Positions 42,237-50,536 of a DNA stretch of 64,000 nucleotides are shown in pieces. The translations under genes and the position numbers were made by a program. How positions within the stretch are numbered: the first letter of the stretch is position 1; each line of letters begins with the position of its first letter. Under the pieces are notes generated by a model. It did not search any database, was not told where the DNA came from, and saw nothing but the letters and a program-made list of their open reading frames with translations. This DNA comes from Akkermansia muciniphila (GTDB lineage: Bacteria > Verrucomicrobiota > Verrucomicrobiia > Verrucomicrobiales > Akkermansiaceae): NCBI RefSeq assembly GCF_002884975.1, contig NZ_PJKB01000001.1, positions 1,140,596 through 1,204,595 on the forward strand, read 5' to 3'.

Positions 42237-42902
42237 TCAGTCCGCAAGCTTTCCTTCCAGCCATGCGGAAGCCGCCTGAAAGAGGCTGGGCATTTCTTCC
42301 GCGGGGGCTTCATACAGCATGGGGGCGGGGCGCCGGTGGGAGTAAGGATGCCCGGACAGGTCCCTCCGGTATCCGGAAAAGGCAAGGTTCACGTCCGCTC
42401 CGGCGCAATGGCCCCAGCGCCCGCCAATCCTGGGCACCACGTCCATGAAGCCGCCGCCGTCCCGCAGATAGGCGTTTCCCCACCATTCCACACACGCCGG
42501 ACGCATGCTTTTCTGCCGCCGCGCTACGGCGTCTATCGTCAGGAGGCAGAGGGGAGCGGCCTGCACGTCCTGCCTGCGGGCCACCTCCACCGCGCAGGAA
42601 CCGCCGTAACTGTGCCCTACCAGCACCACGGGCAGCCCGGGATGCTCCCGGCGCAGCTTTTCCAGCTCCTCCGCAATGTTCCCGCACCTGTCCTGGAACA
42701 CGCCCCAGCCTCCACCGTCCCAGTGGTAATAGGCCGTGGCATGGTCCACCCCCGGCAGAAAGCCGGAAAACCTCTGTTCCACACGGCTCAGGCACCCCGC
42801 CGCCACGTCCCCGAAACCGCCGATAAATACGGCCAGATAACCGGGGACGCTTCCGCGCGGAAGCAGGTTTAACGTCCTTTGAAAATACATGGCTGGCGCC
42901 AT
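42237..42902 (-). CDS. Alpha/beta hydrolase fold protein
   Basis: The 221-residue protein has the nucleophile elbow VLVGHSYGGSCAVEVARR (Ser in GHSYG) after an oxyanion-region VFIGGFGD. A possible acid in LLTIDAVARR and a C-terminal histidine candidate in SGHPYSHRRP complete the outline. It has no clear signal peptide. It converges on the EpsI-like gene. The start may be 42902 or 42890. Substrate unknown; lipase/esterase or thioesterase activity is plausible. Confidence 0.72.
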   Translation of the reverse strand: MAPAMYFQRTLNLLPRGSVPGYLAVFIGGFGDVAAGCLSRVEQRFSGFLPGVDHATAYYHWDGGGWGVFQDRCGNIAEELEKLRREHPGLPVVLVGHSYGGSCAVEVARRQDVQAAPLCLLTIDAVARRQKSMRPACVEWWGNAYLRDGGGFMDVVPRIGGRWGHCAGADVNLAFSGYRRDLSGHPYSHRRPAPMLYEAPAEEMPSLFQAASAWLEGKLAD

Positions 42903-42982
42903 GATGGAGAAATCACGTCAATATCCAAGCCCATAGGACGTTCTGGCTTGATAAAACCGGAAAACTGTCCAAATGTGATGGT

Positions 42983-43567
42983 ATGCAAGTAATCATTCAC
43001 CAATGGGCCTTCAACGGAAGCTTTGAACAGCTTGCCTCCCTGCCCCGCCAGGAACTCGTCAACGACTGGTTTGGATATGACGTGGAGCCAAGCGCGGAGT
43101 TCGCCTTTGCCACGGACGGCCAGTACCTCTGGTTCCTGGCTTCCCGGAACAAGGAGGCTACCGTGCACCCGGACGCGCGGCCCGGCCAGTTCCAGCCGGA
43201 ATTATGGCGGTATGACCTGGCTGAATGGTTCATGGCCGCTGGGGACGGCACCAATTACTGGGAGTTCAACCTTGCCCCCAACGGCGCCTGGTGGGCCTGC
43301 GCCTTTTCCGACACGCGCCGCGCCAATGAGGATATTCCGGCACCGCTGGCCGTGGATACCGAGTGCATCCTGACGGATGAAGGCTGGTGCGCCATGGCCC
43401 GCATTCCGCTGAACGAATTGCGCGGCGTGGACATCCGTGACTGCAAGCTGGCCGCTACATTTATCCTGGAGACTCCGGACCAGATTTTCCTGACCACGGC
43501 GGACGACCTTTCCGGCAACCCGGACTTCCACCGCCCGGACTGCTTCTGCACCCCCATTCTCAAGTAA
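42983..43567 (+). CDS. CBM9-like (DOMON-fold) protein
   Basis: The 194-residue protein resembles carbohydrate-binding module family 9: a FQPELWRYDLAEWFMA segment, NYWEFNLAPNGAWWACAF, and a late MARIPLNEL strand. No signal peptide is visible, so it is probably cytoplasmic, which is unusual for a binding module. It ends 3 bp before a GlcD-type oxidase gene, so they are cotranscribed. A possible leaderless promoter has TTGATA at 42948-42953, 35 nt before the ATG, with only a poor -10. Confidence 0.72.
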   Translation: MQVIIHQWAFNGSFEQLASLPRQELVNDWFGYDVEPSAEFAFATDGQYLWFLASRNKEATVHPDARPGQFQPELWRYDLAEWFMAAGDGTNYWEFNLAPNGAWWACAFSDTRRANEDIPAPLAVDTECILTDEGWCAMARIPLNELRGVDIRDCKLAATFILETPDQIFLTTADDLSGNPDFHRPDCFCTPILK

Positions 43568-43570
43568 TCC

Positions 43571-44947
43571 ATGTCTTTGGAAGAAGACATTTCCCGCATC
43601 CTGGGGCCTGAAAAGGTTTCCGGAGATCCGGAGGTACTGGCCGCGCACGCCGGGGACAAGTGGTACGCCTCCGTGCTCCCGGAGGCGGTCGTTTTCCCGG
43701 AGAGCACGGAGGACGTCTCCCTGCTTCTGCGCTACGCCTCCTCCATGAACATTCCAGTCACGGCCCGCGGCGGCGGCGTGGGATACGTAGGGGGCTGCGT
43801 TCCCGTGCGCGGAGGCATCAGCCTTTCCCTGGAACGGATGAACCGCATTCTGGAAATCTCCCCGGAAGACGGCGTGGCCGTGGTGGAACCCGGCGTCATC
43901 ACGGCGGACCTCCAGCGTGAAGTACGCGCCCTGGGGTGGTTCTACCCCCCGGACCCGGCTTCCAAAAAGGAATGCAGCCTGGGCGGGAACATCGCCACGA
44001 ACGCCGGAGGCCCCCGGTGCCTGAAATACGGAGTCACCAAGGCCTATGTGCTGGGCCTCACCGTGGTGCTGGCCAGCGGGGAAGTGGTGGAATGCGGAGG
44101 GCGCACCCACAAGAACAAAACGGGGTTCGACCTGGGGGACCTCTTCATCGGCTCGGAAGGGATGCTGGGCGTCATCACCCGCGCCATTCTGCGCATCATC
44201 CCCCATCCGGAAGCGTTCGGCGCGCTCAGCGCCAGCTTCCCGCAGTTTCCCATGGCGGCCGCGGCCGTACAGCGTATCCTGAACAGCGGGCACCTTCCCT
44301 CCGCGCTGGAAATTACGGACAGCTTCACCCTCCGCGCCGCACGCGCCTACCTGGGGGACAGCGCCCTGCCTTCCGGCAGCCGCGGCCACCTGATTGTGGA
44401 AGTGGACGGCAGGCAGGCCGCCGTGCGTGAGGAACTGGATTCCCTCTGCGCCCTGCTGGAGGAATGCGGGGCCACGGACATCCTGCGCGCGGACACGGAA
44501 GAGGAGGCGGAAGCTGTCTGGCAGCTGCGGCGTGAATTTTCCTACAGCCTGAAAGCCACCGGCATGACCAAGCTTAATGAAGACATCGTCATTCCCCGGT
44601 CCCGCCTGGTGGATCTGGTGGAGTTCTGCGAAGCCATGAACCGGGAAACCGGGCTGGACATCGCCTGCTTCGGCCATTCCGGGGACGGCAACATCCATAC
44701 CAACATCATGGTGGACGATTACACGGACCCGGAGAAGAAAGCCCTGGCGGACGCCTGCGTGGACAGGCTGTTCCGCTGGGTGCTGGAACACGGGGGCACT
44801 ATCACCGGGGAACACGGCATCGGCCTGGCGAAGGCCAAATGGTTCCGGGAAGCCGTGGGAGAAGGAGCCTTCCACCTGCACGAACTGGTCAAATCCGCCC
44901 TGGACCCCCGGAATTTGCTGAATCCGGGCAAAATGGGACTCCCGTAA
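43571..44947 (+). CDS. FAD-linked oxidase, GlcD family
   Basis: GlcD/LldD-like flavoenzymes oxidise D-2-hydroxy acids such as glycolate or D-lactate. The 458-residue protein has the FAD-binding ARGGGVGYVGGCVPVRGGI, the CSLGGNIATNAGGPRC loop and LFIGSEGMLGVITRA. A C-terminal FAD-oxidase domain has FGHSGDGNIHTNI and GGTITGEHGIGLAK. The iron-sulfur partner (GlcF) is not adjacent. The 3-bp spacing to the CBM9-like gene suggests a shared transcript; lepB follows 55 bp later. Confidence 0.88.
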   Translation: MSLEEDISRILGPEKVSGDPEVLAAHAGDKWYASVLPEAVVFPESTEDVSLLLRYASSMNIPVTARGGGVGYVGGCVPVRGGISLSLERMNRILEISPEDGVAVVEPGVITADLQREVRALGWFYPPDPASKKECSLGGNIATNAGGPRCLKYGVTKAYVLGLTVVLASGEVVECGGRTHKNKTGFDLGDLFIGSEGMLGVITRAILRIIPHPEAFGALSASFPQFPMAAAAVQRILNSGHLPSALEITDSFTLRAARAYLGDSALPSGSRGHLIVEVDGRQAAVREELDSLCALLEECGATDILRADTEEEAEAVWQLRREFSYSLKATGMTKLNEDIVIPRSRLVDLVEFCEAMNRETGLDIACFGHSGDGNIHTNIMVDDYTDPEKKALADACVDRLFRWVLEHGGTITGEHGIGLAKAKWFREAVGEGAFHLHELVKSALDPRNLLNPGKMGLP

Positions 44948-45002
44948 CGTAAAATAGACTTCCATGATGCCCCCGGACGGGGCATCATGGCAACCGCACT
45001 TC

Positions 45003-46286
45003 ATGAACAGCCCGCACAAGTCCATCCTAGCTGCCCTTTACGACCATTTCCCGGTCGCAGATGCCGTCCTGGTGTTTATTCTGGACCATCCCCTGGCCTG
45101 GTTTACGCCCAAATGGCGCAGGAAAGGCCGCATGGCCCTGAAAGCGGTGCGCCGTTATATCAATTACAACCGCGACCTTCTGCCTCCCGAACGCCTGGCG
45201 GAGTTTGAAGAAAGCCGCAACCTGCTGAAAACGGCCCTCCGCAGGGGGGACAGGCAGCAGGTGGAAACCATTACCTCAAAACTAGAATCCACGCTGGAAT
45301 CCATTCCCGGGGCCCTGCCCTCAGGCCTGGCGGAAAACGTGGAGGTGCTGTTCGTGATCCTGGCCATTTTCCTGGGCCTGCGCTGTTACGTGGTGCAGCC
45401 CTTCCGCATCCCCACCGGCTCCATGCAGCCCTCCCTGAACGGCATCCGGGCCGTTCCCCAGGAGGGAGACCCCACCCTGATGCAGAAAATCGGGGACATG
45501 GTGATGTACGGCGGCTCCTACGTGCATGAAACGGCCTCCAAGGAAAAGAAAATCGTCCGCTTTGAACCCGCCACCAAATACCTTCTTCTGACCGTCACCA
45601 ACGTGGTGTTTGACGACGGCTCTAGGCTGGAAATTCCGGCGGCGGAGGCGGAAACACGCCGCTATTTCCTCAACCAGGAACCGCGTTTCGAGTCCGAGCG
45701 GAACACTCCGTTCAGAAGCTACCTGCCGGGGGATACGATCGTCAACGCCCGCTTTGACGCCGGTGACCTGATCGTGGTGAACAAGATGGCCTACCACTTC
45801 CGCAAGCCGGAACGCGGGGAAGTCTTCGTCTTTGACACGCGCGGCATTGAAGGCATTGCCAACAAGGGCGGCAGCACCGGACAGGAGGGAGGCACCCATT
45901 ACGTCAAACGCCTCGCCGGCGTACCGGGGGATTCCCTGTCCATCCAGGATTCCCAATTGATCGTGAACGGAAAGCCGGCCACGGAATGGACCATCCAGAG
46001 GGTGGCTTCCGGCAAGCCCCCCTACCAGCCCTGCGGCTATGTGGCCCTTCCCGCCCCGCTGAGCCTGCTGGATGGCAGGGCCTACATCACGGAAGGTGGC
46101 ACCGTGCACCTTTCCAATGACAAAAAACGCCCCTACCTGCGCGAATATGTGGCCCTGGGCGACAATTCCACCCGTGAAAATTCCTTTGACTCCCGGTACT
46201 GGGGGCCCGTTCACCAATACAACATCGTAGGCCCCGCCAGCTTCTGCCTGTGGCCCTTTACCTCCCATTGGGGGCTTATCCCCTGA
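45003..46286 (+). CDS. lepB: Signal peptidase I
   Basis: LepB removes signal peptides from exported proteins at the outer face of the inner membrane. The 427-residue protein has about 110 N-terminal residues before its membrane segment (about 113-130). The nucleophile follows in IPTGSMQPSL (Ser140). The lysine is in HYVKRLAGVPGDSL (Lys302), and GDNSTRENSFDSRYWG is box E. Some 110 extra residues between boxes B and D distinguish it from shorter homologues. I took the ATG at 45003; upstream in-frame ATGs are less likely. A squalene/phytoene synthase gene follows 38 bp later. Confidence 0.93.
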   Translation: MNSPHKSILAALYDHFPVADAVLVFILDHPLAWFTPKWRRKGRMALKAVRRYINYNRDLLPPERLAEFEESRNLLKTALRRGDRQQVETITSKLESTLESIPGALPSGLAENVEVLFVILAIFLGLRCYVVQPFRIPTGSMQPSLNGIRAVPQEGDPTLMQKIGDMVMYGGSYVHETASKEKKIVRFEPATKYLLLTVTNVVFDDGSRLEIPAAEAETRRYFLNQEPRFESERNTPFRSYLPGDTIVNARFDAGDLIVVNKMAYHFRKPERGEVFVFDTRGIEGIANKGGSTGQEGGTHYVKRLAGVPGDSLSIQDSQLIVNGKPATEWTIQRVASGKPPYQPCGYVALPAPLSLLDGRAYITEGGTVHLSNDKKRPYLREYVALGDNSTRENSFDSRYWGPVHQYNIVGPASFCLWPFTSHWGLIP

Positions 46287-46324
46287 TTCCCGCCCTTCCG
46301 CAGGCTCCCTTTCCCCGTCACGAC

Positions 46325-47245
46325 ATGACTCAAGCCCAGACTATCACCAGCAAGGCCAAGTCCAACTTGGCCTTCGCTCTCATTGACCTTCCCGAAGAAG
46401 AACGCCGCCACATGGCGGAATTTTACGCCTTCTGCCGCACGGTGGACGACATCGTGGACGAACCGGGCATGACGCCCCGTGAACGCCATGACGCCCTGAA
46501 CCGCTGGATAGAGGTCATCAACGGAGGAGACGGCCTGGAGCTGACGGAGCTGGAGGAGGACATCGTGGCCCTGATCCAGGACCTGGAGCTGGATACCACC
46601 CCCATGCTGCACCTGATTGAAGGCTGCCGTTCCGACATCTGCCAGCAGCAGCCCCTGACCCGTGACGAATTGCTGGACTACACCTATTGCGTGGCCTGCT
46701 GCGTGGGCCTCACCTCAGCCCGCATCATGGGCGCGGGGGAAGCCTCCTATCCGTACGCCATCGCCCTGGGACATGCCCTCCAGATGGTGAACATCATCCG
46801 GGACGTGGCGGAAGACTGCAACAAATCCAACCGCATTTACCTGCCCAGGGAGGACATGGACCGCTTCGGCTATTCCCTGGAAGATCTGCGCGCCCGGGTG
46901 TACTCCCCCCAGCTCCGGGAACTGCTGCAATATGAAGCGGACCTGGCGGAAAAGTTTTTCACGGAAGCGGAGGAGGAATACAACCGCCTCAGCCCCGAGG
47001 ATAGGGCGGCGCTCGTTCCCGCCCAGGCCATGGCGCTGATCTACCACACCATCCTGGACAAGATGAAGGCGGGCGGCTTCCGCATTTTTGACATCCGCTA
47101 CCACGTCAATACCTTCCACAAGCTCTGGCTTCTGTTCCGCATCAAGCTGGACATTGACCCCCAGTCCTATTACGACAAGTCCAAGGCGTACTATGACAAG
47201 CTCGTGGGCTTCCTCTCCCGGCCTATCAGGAAGGACGAGAAATAG
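46325..47245 (+). CDS. Squalene/phytoene synthase family protein
   Basis: Enzymes of this family condense two prenyl diphosphates head-to-head to squalene, dehydrosqualene, phytoene or hydroxysqualene. The 306-residue protein has both Asp-rich motifs: DDIVDE at 41-46 and NIIRDVAED at 156-164, followed by RIYLPREDMDRFGY. It looks most like the HpnC/HpnD or squalene synthase-like group. No hpn or crt neighbour is in the window, so the product (hopanoid or carotenoid precursor) is unresolved. The start is set at 46325 by family alignment; a longer frame overlaps lepB. Confidence 0.87.
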   Translation: MTQAQTITSKAKSNLAFALIDLPEEERRHMAEFYAFCRTVDDIVDEPGMTPRERHDALNRWIEVINGGDGLELTELEEDIVALIQDLELDTTPMLHLIEGCRSDICQQQPLTRDELLDYTYCVACCVGLTSARIMGAGEASYPYAIALGHALQMVNIIRDVAEDCNKSNRIYLPREDMDRFGYSLEDLRARVYSPQLRELLQYEADLAEKFFTEAEEEYNRLSPEDRAALVPAQAMALIYHTILDKMKAGGFRIFDIRYHVNTFHKLWLLFRIKLDIDPQSYYDKSKAYYDKLVGFLSRPIRKDEK

Positions 47246-47357
47246 AAATTCCCTGCCCTCCCCGGCGGGAAGAAAACAGACGTAAAGGAAGAAGGAGCGG
47301 GAAAACCCGCGCGGTTCATTTATCCCCCGTGTTCCGGTTCCCGGGAAAAAGGCAATG

Positions 47358-47387
47358 AAAAAGGGCTGTCCCCCAAGGAAACAGCCC
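47358..47387 (-). terminator. Terminator after the PEP-CTERM gene at 47416
   Basis: A 7-bp stem (47363-47369 with 47381-47387) is followed on the minus strand by U residues from the A-run at 47358-47362. Confidence 0.65.
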
Positions 47388-47415
47388 CATTTCTCCCAGC
47401 GGGAAGCGCTCTTCA

Positions 47416-48114
47416 TCATGCCGCCCTTCGGCGCCTCAACAGGAGCCCGGCCAGGCCCAGCAGGCTCAGCGATGCCGCCGCCGGTTCGGGAACCATCAGT
47501 TCCCCATCCACGGAAACGCCCACCCTGGCATTATTATTATTGTTCCCTCCCCCGGCGCCCACCACGGCATAAAGCTTTCCGTTTCCGTTCTTTTTCATGT
47601 CCTCCAACTGTTCCGGCGTAAGGTCGTAATGGACATTCCACGGATTGCCGTCATTGTTTTTCGTACCCCGGCATAATTCCACCATTTCCCCGTCATTGGT
47701 CTCATACCAGACGGAGTACGTATACGTACCCCCCGTTCCGGAAGGAGAAAGGTTCATGCTGAAAGACAGGCCGGAATAATCCTGGATGTTTTCAATGGTC
47801 ATTTTCAAGCCGAAGCACACCCCCGCCGTACCGGGCATGCTGGGAAGGCTGATGGTCTGGTCTTCCGGATTGGCGGAAGCGCTGCCCCAGCGCATGTCCC
47901 CGTTCCCGGTCGTGGTATACCAGCCGTCGTTGCGGGAACCGAGCCAGCTCTTGACGTCGTTTCCCGTGATTCCGTCACCGGCCAGCCGGCCTGCGGAATT
48001 GTAGCCCTGGCCCGTAATCGTGTCGATTTCAGGAACCAGCTCAATGGTTGCGGCGGCGGCCATGGCCGCCAGGGCGGCAGCCCCCGCGCAAATCATGTAT
48101 AGTAGCTTCTTCAT
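47416..48114 (-). CDS. PEP-CTERM sorting domain protein
   Basis: The 232-residue protein has a signal peptide (about 1-21) and a beta-rich, Gly/Asn-rich body with no recognised domain. The C-terminus is a typical PEP-CTERM tail: the VPEPAAASL motif, a hydrophobic stretch with LLGLAGLLL, and terminal RRRRAA. It should be an exosortase substrate at the cell surface. A palindrome at 48148-48162 lies 33 bp upstream of its start and may be an operator. Confidence 0.88.
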   Translation of the reverse strand: MKKLLYMICAGAAALAAMAAAATIELVPEIDTITGQGYNSAGRLAGDGITGNDVKSWLGSRNDGWYTTTGNGDMRWGSASANPEDQTISLPSMPGTAGVCFGLKMTIENIQDYSGLSFSMNLSPSGTGGTYTYSVWYETNDGEMVELCRGTKNNDGNPWNVHYDLTPEQLEDMKKNGNGKLYAVVGAGGGNNNNNARVGVSVDGELMVPEPAAASLSLLGLAGLLLRRRRAA

Positions 48115-48147
48115 ATCCTGCTGAATAAGTGGATAACTGCATACTGC

Positions 48148-48162
48148 CGGATTAGGAATCCG
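48148..48162. promoter_or_regulatory. Palindromic site 1 (CGGATT-N3-AATCCG), upstream of the PEP-CTERM gene
   Basis: Two perfect 6-bp arms flank AGG, followed by TT. The 15-mer is the exact reverse complement of site 2, 293 bp away. It lies 33 bp upstream of the 48114 start codon, in a position suited to a repressor or activator. Confidence 0.5.
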
Positions 48163-48454
48163 TTACATGGACGGAAGAAGGGAAATACCCCTCCGCTTCG
48201 CTTCAGAAAAGATTCCGGATACAAGGGAGGGGAGTCCTCCCCTCCCTGCCAGCCATTTCCCGCCAAACCACGGTATACGGCCCCTTCACTGCATCTTTTG
48301 ATGGCCGCGCCGCCGGAAATAAATATGCCCAGCCCTTATCAGGAAGTGTTCCATAGAAAAAGCCGGAAGCCTCCTATTCCCAGGTACCCGGATTCAGGAT
48401 ATAACTGAGTAAATTTGCATTAAATGACTTTTTATCAAATTTGTGGGTTGACTT

Positions 48455-48469
48455 CGGATTCCTAATCCG
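48455..48469. promoter_or_regulatory. Palindromic site 2 (CGGATT-N3-AATCCG)
   Basis: Same arms as site 1 with CCT in the centre, again followed by TTG. It lies directly after TTGACT (48448-48453), where it would fill the spacer of a plus-strand promoter. Confidence 0.5.
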
Positions 48470-48762
48470 TTGAAAAAATCAACTACTTGACTGTTTGTCC
48501 ATAACGGCATTATTCTCGCAGAATTCCGGGGAGAAGGCACGGGGAGCCGGAAGCATTTTCCCATGGAAAATGACAATAAGAACTTCTCCGTACAATGAAT
48601 CTGCCATGAGCCGGAACGCCTCTTTTCCCTCCCTGCCGCTACAAGAAGCCGAATTTGCCGATGCGCCCCATTTAAACAGACTCCGCGCCGGAGACGGCAA
48701 GAGGGAAGAAAAAGGCCATTCCTGCCGGGAAGGATCAGAAAATTCTCCCGGCACAGGCGCCT

Positions 48763-49755
48763 TCAACGGTGCCTGGAAACATGCACAGTCACGGAGACGC
48801 TGTCCGTACGCGGGAGGATGAATTTGTGCAGGGTGACGATCACGTGGCGTGCGCCAAACTCATGCAGGCAAACCTTCCCCATGTCCTCCGCCAGCGTTTC
48901 CACCAGCTTGCGGGGATACGCCAGGGCCTCCGCCCTCAGGGCACGGGCGATGGAATCATAACAGACGGTTTTTGAAAAATCGTCATTCAAGCCGGAGAGG
49001 GCTTCATCCGGATAAAAGGTGATGTCCGCCTTCAGGGTCTGCATGGAAGCCCGCTCCTCCTCCGGCACGCCGATGAAGGTGTCCAGCTCCAGGCCGTTGA
49101 TGTTGATGGAATCCTGCGTGTCGGACGGCAGCGCATAACGGCGCATCAGCGTGCGCAGGACAAGCAGGTCCGGAACGATGATGTCCGGCCTGACCTTGGA
49201 GAGCTGGGCCGCGTCATTGTAGCCCGTCAGCACGGCGATGGATGTGATGCCCGCATGGTGGGCAGTCTCCACGTCATGCTGCATGTCCCCGATAAACGCC
49301 GTTTCATGGGCATGCAGGCCATGCTGCGCCAGCAGGGTATGGATATGGGTGTCCTTGTGGCGGATGCCCGCATGAATGGCTTCAAAATATTCCATCATGC
49401 CCAGGTCACGGCACTGGATGTCAAATTCCTTGGCGTCCACGCTGGTGAGGATGAAGCAGCGCACGCCGCGCGCACGGCAGAATTCCAGGAATTCCCGCGC
49501 ATGGGGGAGCACTTCCACCGGAGCATTGGATACGCGGAAGGCATACCGGAAATGGTCCTCCAGTTCATCCAGGTCCGCCTGGGGCAAAACGCGGGCGTAA
49601 TAGTCCGGGTAGGGGAGCTGGAATTCCGCACGGAACTCATCCCTGTTCATGCAGGGTTTTCCGTACTGGGAAAAAACGTAGTTGGAAGCGTCCAGCGTCA
49701 GGGCCAGGTCATCCACGAGGGTGCCGGACCAGTCGAAAATCAAATTCTTGAACAT
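48763..49755 (-). CDS. HAD-superfamily phosphatase-like domain fused to dihydroneopterin aldolase (FolB)
   Basis: The 330-residue protein has a HAD domain at about 1-208: FDWSGTLVDD (Asp8), ILTSVDA, and FIGDMQHDVE (GDxxxD, Asp157/161). A FolB domain follows at about 217-326, with LDTFIGVPEEERA (Glu region 232-234) and the catalytic Lys311 in TLHKFILP. FolB splits 7,8-dihydroneopterin to the folate precursor hydroxymethyldihydropterin. The HAD part could remove the phosphate from dihydroneopterin monophosphate, the preceding step. However, residue 10 is Ser where most HAD phosphatases have the second Asp. It ends the grpE-dnaJ-rsmE transcript. Confidence 0.87.
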   Translation of the reverse strand: MFKNLIFDWSGTLVDDLALTLDASNYVFSQYGKPCMNRDEFRAEFQLPYPDYYARVLPQADLDELEDHFRYAFRVSNAPVEVLPHAREFLEFCRARGVRCFILTSVDAKEFDIQCRDLGMMEYFEAIHAGIRHKDTHIHTLLAQHGLHAHETAFIGDMQHDVETAHHAGITSIAVLTGYNDAAQLSKVRPDIIVPDLLVLRTLMRRYALPSDTQDSININGLELDTFIGVPEEERASMQTLKADITFYPDEALSGLNDDFSKTVCYDSIARALRAEALAYPRKLVETLAEDMGKVCLHEFGARHVIVTLHKFILPRTDSVSVTVHVSRHR

Positions 49756-49776
49756 GGGAATGCGTATTGGGGGAAA

Positions 49777-50514
49777 TCAGTCCAGAGCGTACCGCATGGC
49801 GGCGAGACCAAAAAAGGCGGCCGTCTCCACCCGCAGGACAATGGGCCCCAGCGTGACAGGGGCGAATCCGGCCTCCAGGGCCAGGGCCGTTTCCTGGTCC
49901 GTAAAATCACCCTCCGGCCCCACCAGCAGGGAGGCGCGCCGCACGGACCGGGCACGGGCTTCTTCCAGCACGTCCCTGACCGGGCGCACGCCGGGCACCA
50001 GGGAAGCGATTACGTTCAGGCCTTCCGGAGCTCCGCGCCGCAGCCATTCCGCGAAGGGAACGGGTGCCGCCACCTCAGGCAGCGTATTCTGGCCGCACTG
50101 CTTGCAGGCCTCCAGGGCGATGCGCTGCCACTTCTGCCTTTTGGCCCCGGCTTCACGGGCGTTCAGGCGCACGATCGTGCGGTCCGTCAGAAGAGGAACG
50201 ATGGCGGAAACGCCCAGTTCCACGGCCTTCTGGATGATAAGGTCCATGTTGGCCCCCTTCGGCACAGCCTGGCACAGGGTCAGATGGGCCACCGCCGGAG
50301 GGGGGGGGCATTCCTCCCCGGGAACCAGCAACACGCCGGAGCTGCGCGGAGTCTCCGCCACCACGGCATGGGCGGCGCGGCCGCAGCCGTCAAAAACGAT
50401 GCAGGAATCTCCCTGTTTCAGGCGCAGCACCTTGGCGGCATGGTGCGCCTCATCCCCCCGCAGCTCCCAGGAGGGAGCTGTCCATTCAGAAGCGGGGAGA
50501 TAGAAGCGGGCCAT
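49777..50514 (-). CDS. rsmE: 16S rRNA (uracil(1498)-N3)-methyltransferase
   Basis: RsmE is a SPOUT methyltransferase that methylates N3 of U1498 in 16S rRNA. The 245-residue protein has HHAAKVLRLKQGD at the N-terminus and QAVPKGANMDLIIQKAVELG in the middle. The C-terminal SAM-binding knot has LLVGPEGDFTDQE and LGPIVLRVETA. It lies between dnaJ and the HAD-FolB gene with gaps of 22 and 21 bp. The dnaJ-rsmE order is common in bacteria. Confidence 0.95.
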   Translation of the reverse strand: MARFYLPASEWTAPSWELRGDEAHHAAKVLRLKQGDSCIVFDGCGRAAHAVVAETPRSSGVLLVPGEECPPPPAVAHLTLCQAVPKGANMDLIIQKAVELGVSAIVPLLTDRTIVRLNAREAGAKRQKWQRIALEACKQCGQNTLPEVAAPVPFAEWLRRGAPEGLNVIASLVPGVRPVRDVLEEARARSVRRASLLVGPEGDFTDQETALALEAGFAPVTLGPIVLRVETAAFFGLAAMRYALD

Positions 50515-50536
50515 GTCTGAAACGGAAAAACGGGCC

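Larger units (their letters stand above)
48115..48762. other. 648-bp region without a convincing gene
   Basis: The region between two minus-strand genes holds two related palindromes (48148-48162, 48455-48469). It also contains a 9-bp GC-rich hairpin (48225-48233 with 48238-48246, loop GTCC) and AT-rich stretches near 48400-48490, including TTGACT at 48448-48453. Short frames on both strands have no homology that I recognise. It looks like a regulatory region. Confidence 0.6.

Noticed and set aside
43202-45025. 607-codon open frame on the minus strand
   Set aside because: Antisense to the CBM9-like and GlcD-family genes, with shadow-type composition and no recognisable motif.
48495-48821. 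Possible 108-residue gene on the plus strand downstream of palindromic site 2
   Set aside because: Position after a TTGACT box is attractive, but it overlaps the HAD::folB 3' end, has low-complexity composition and no recognisable domain.
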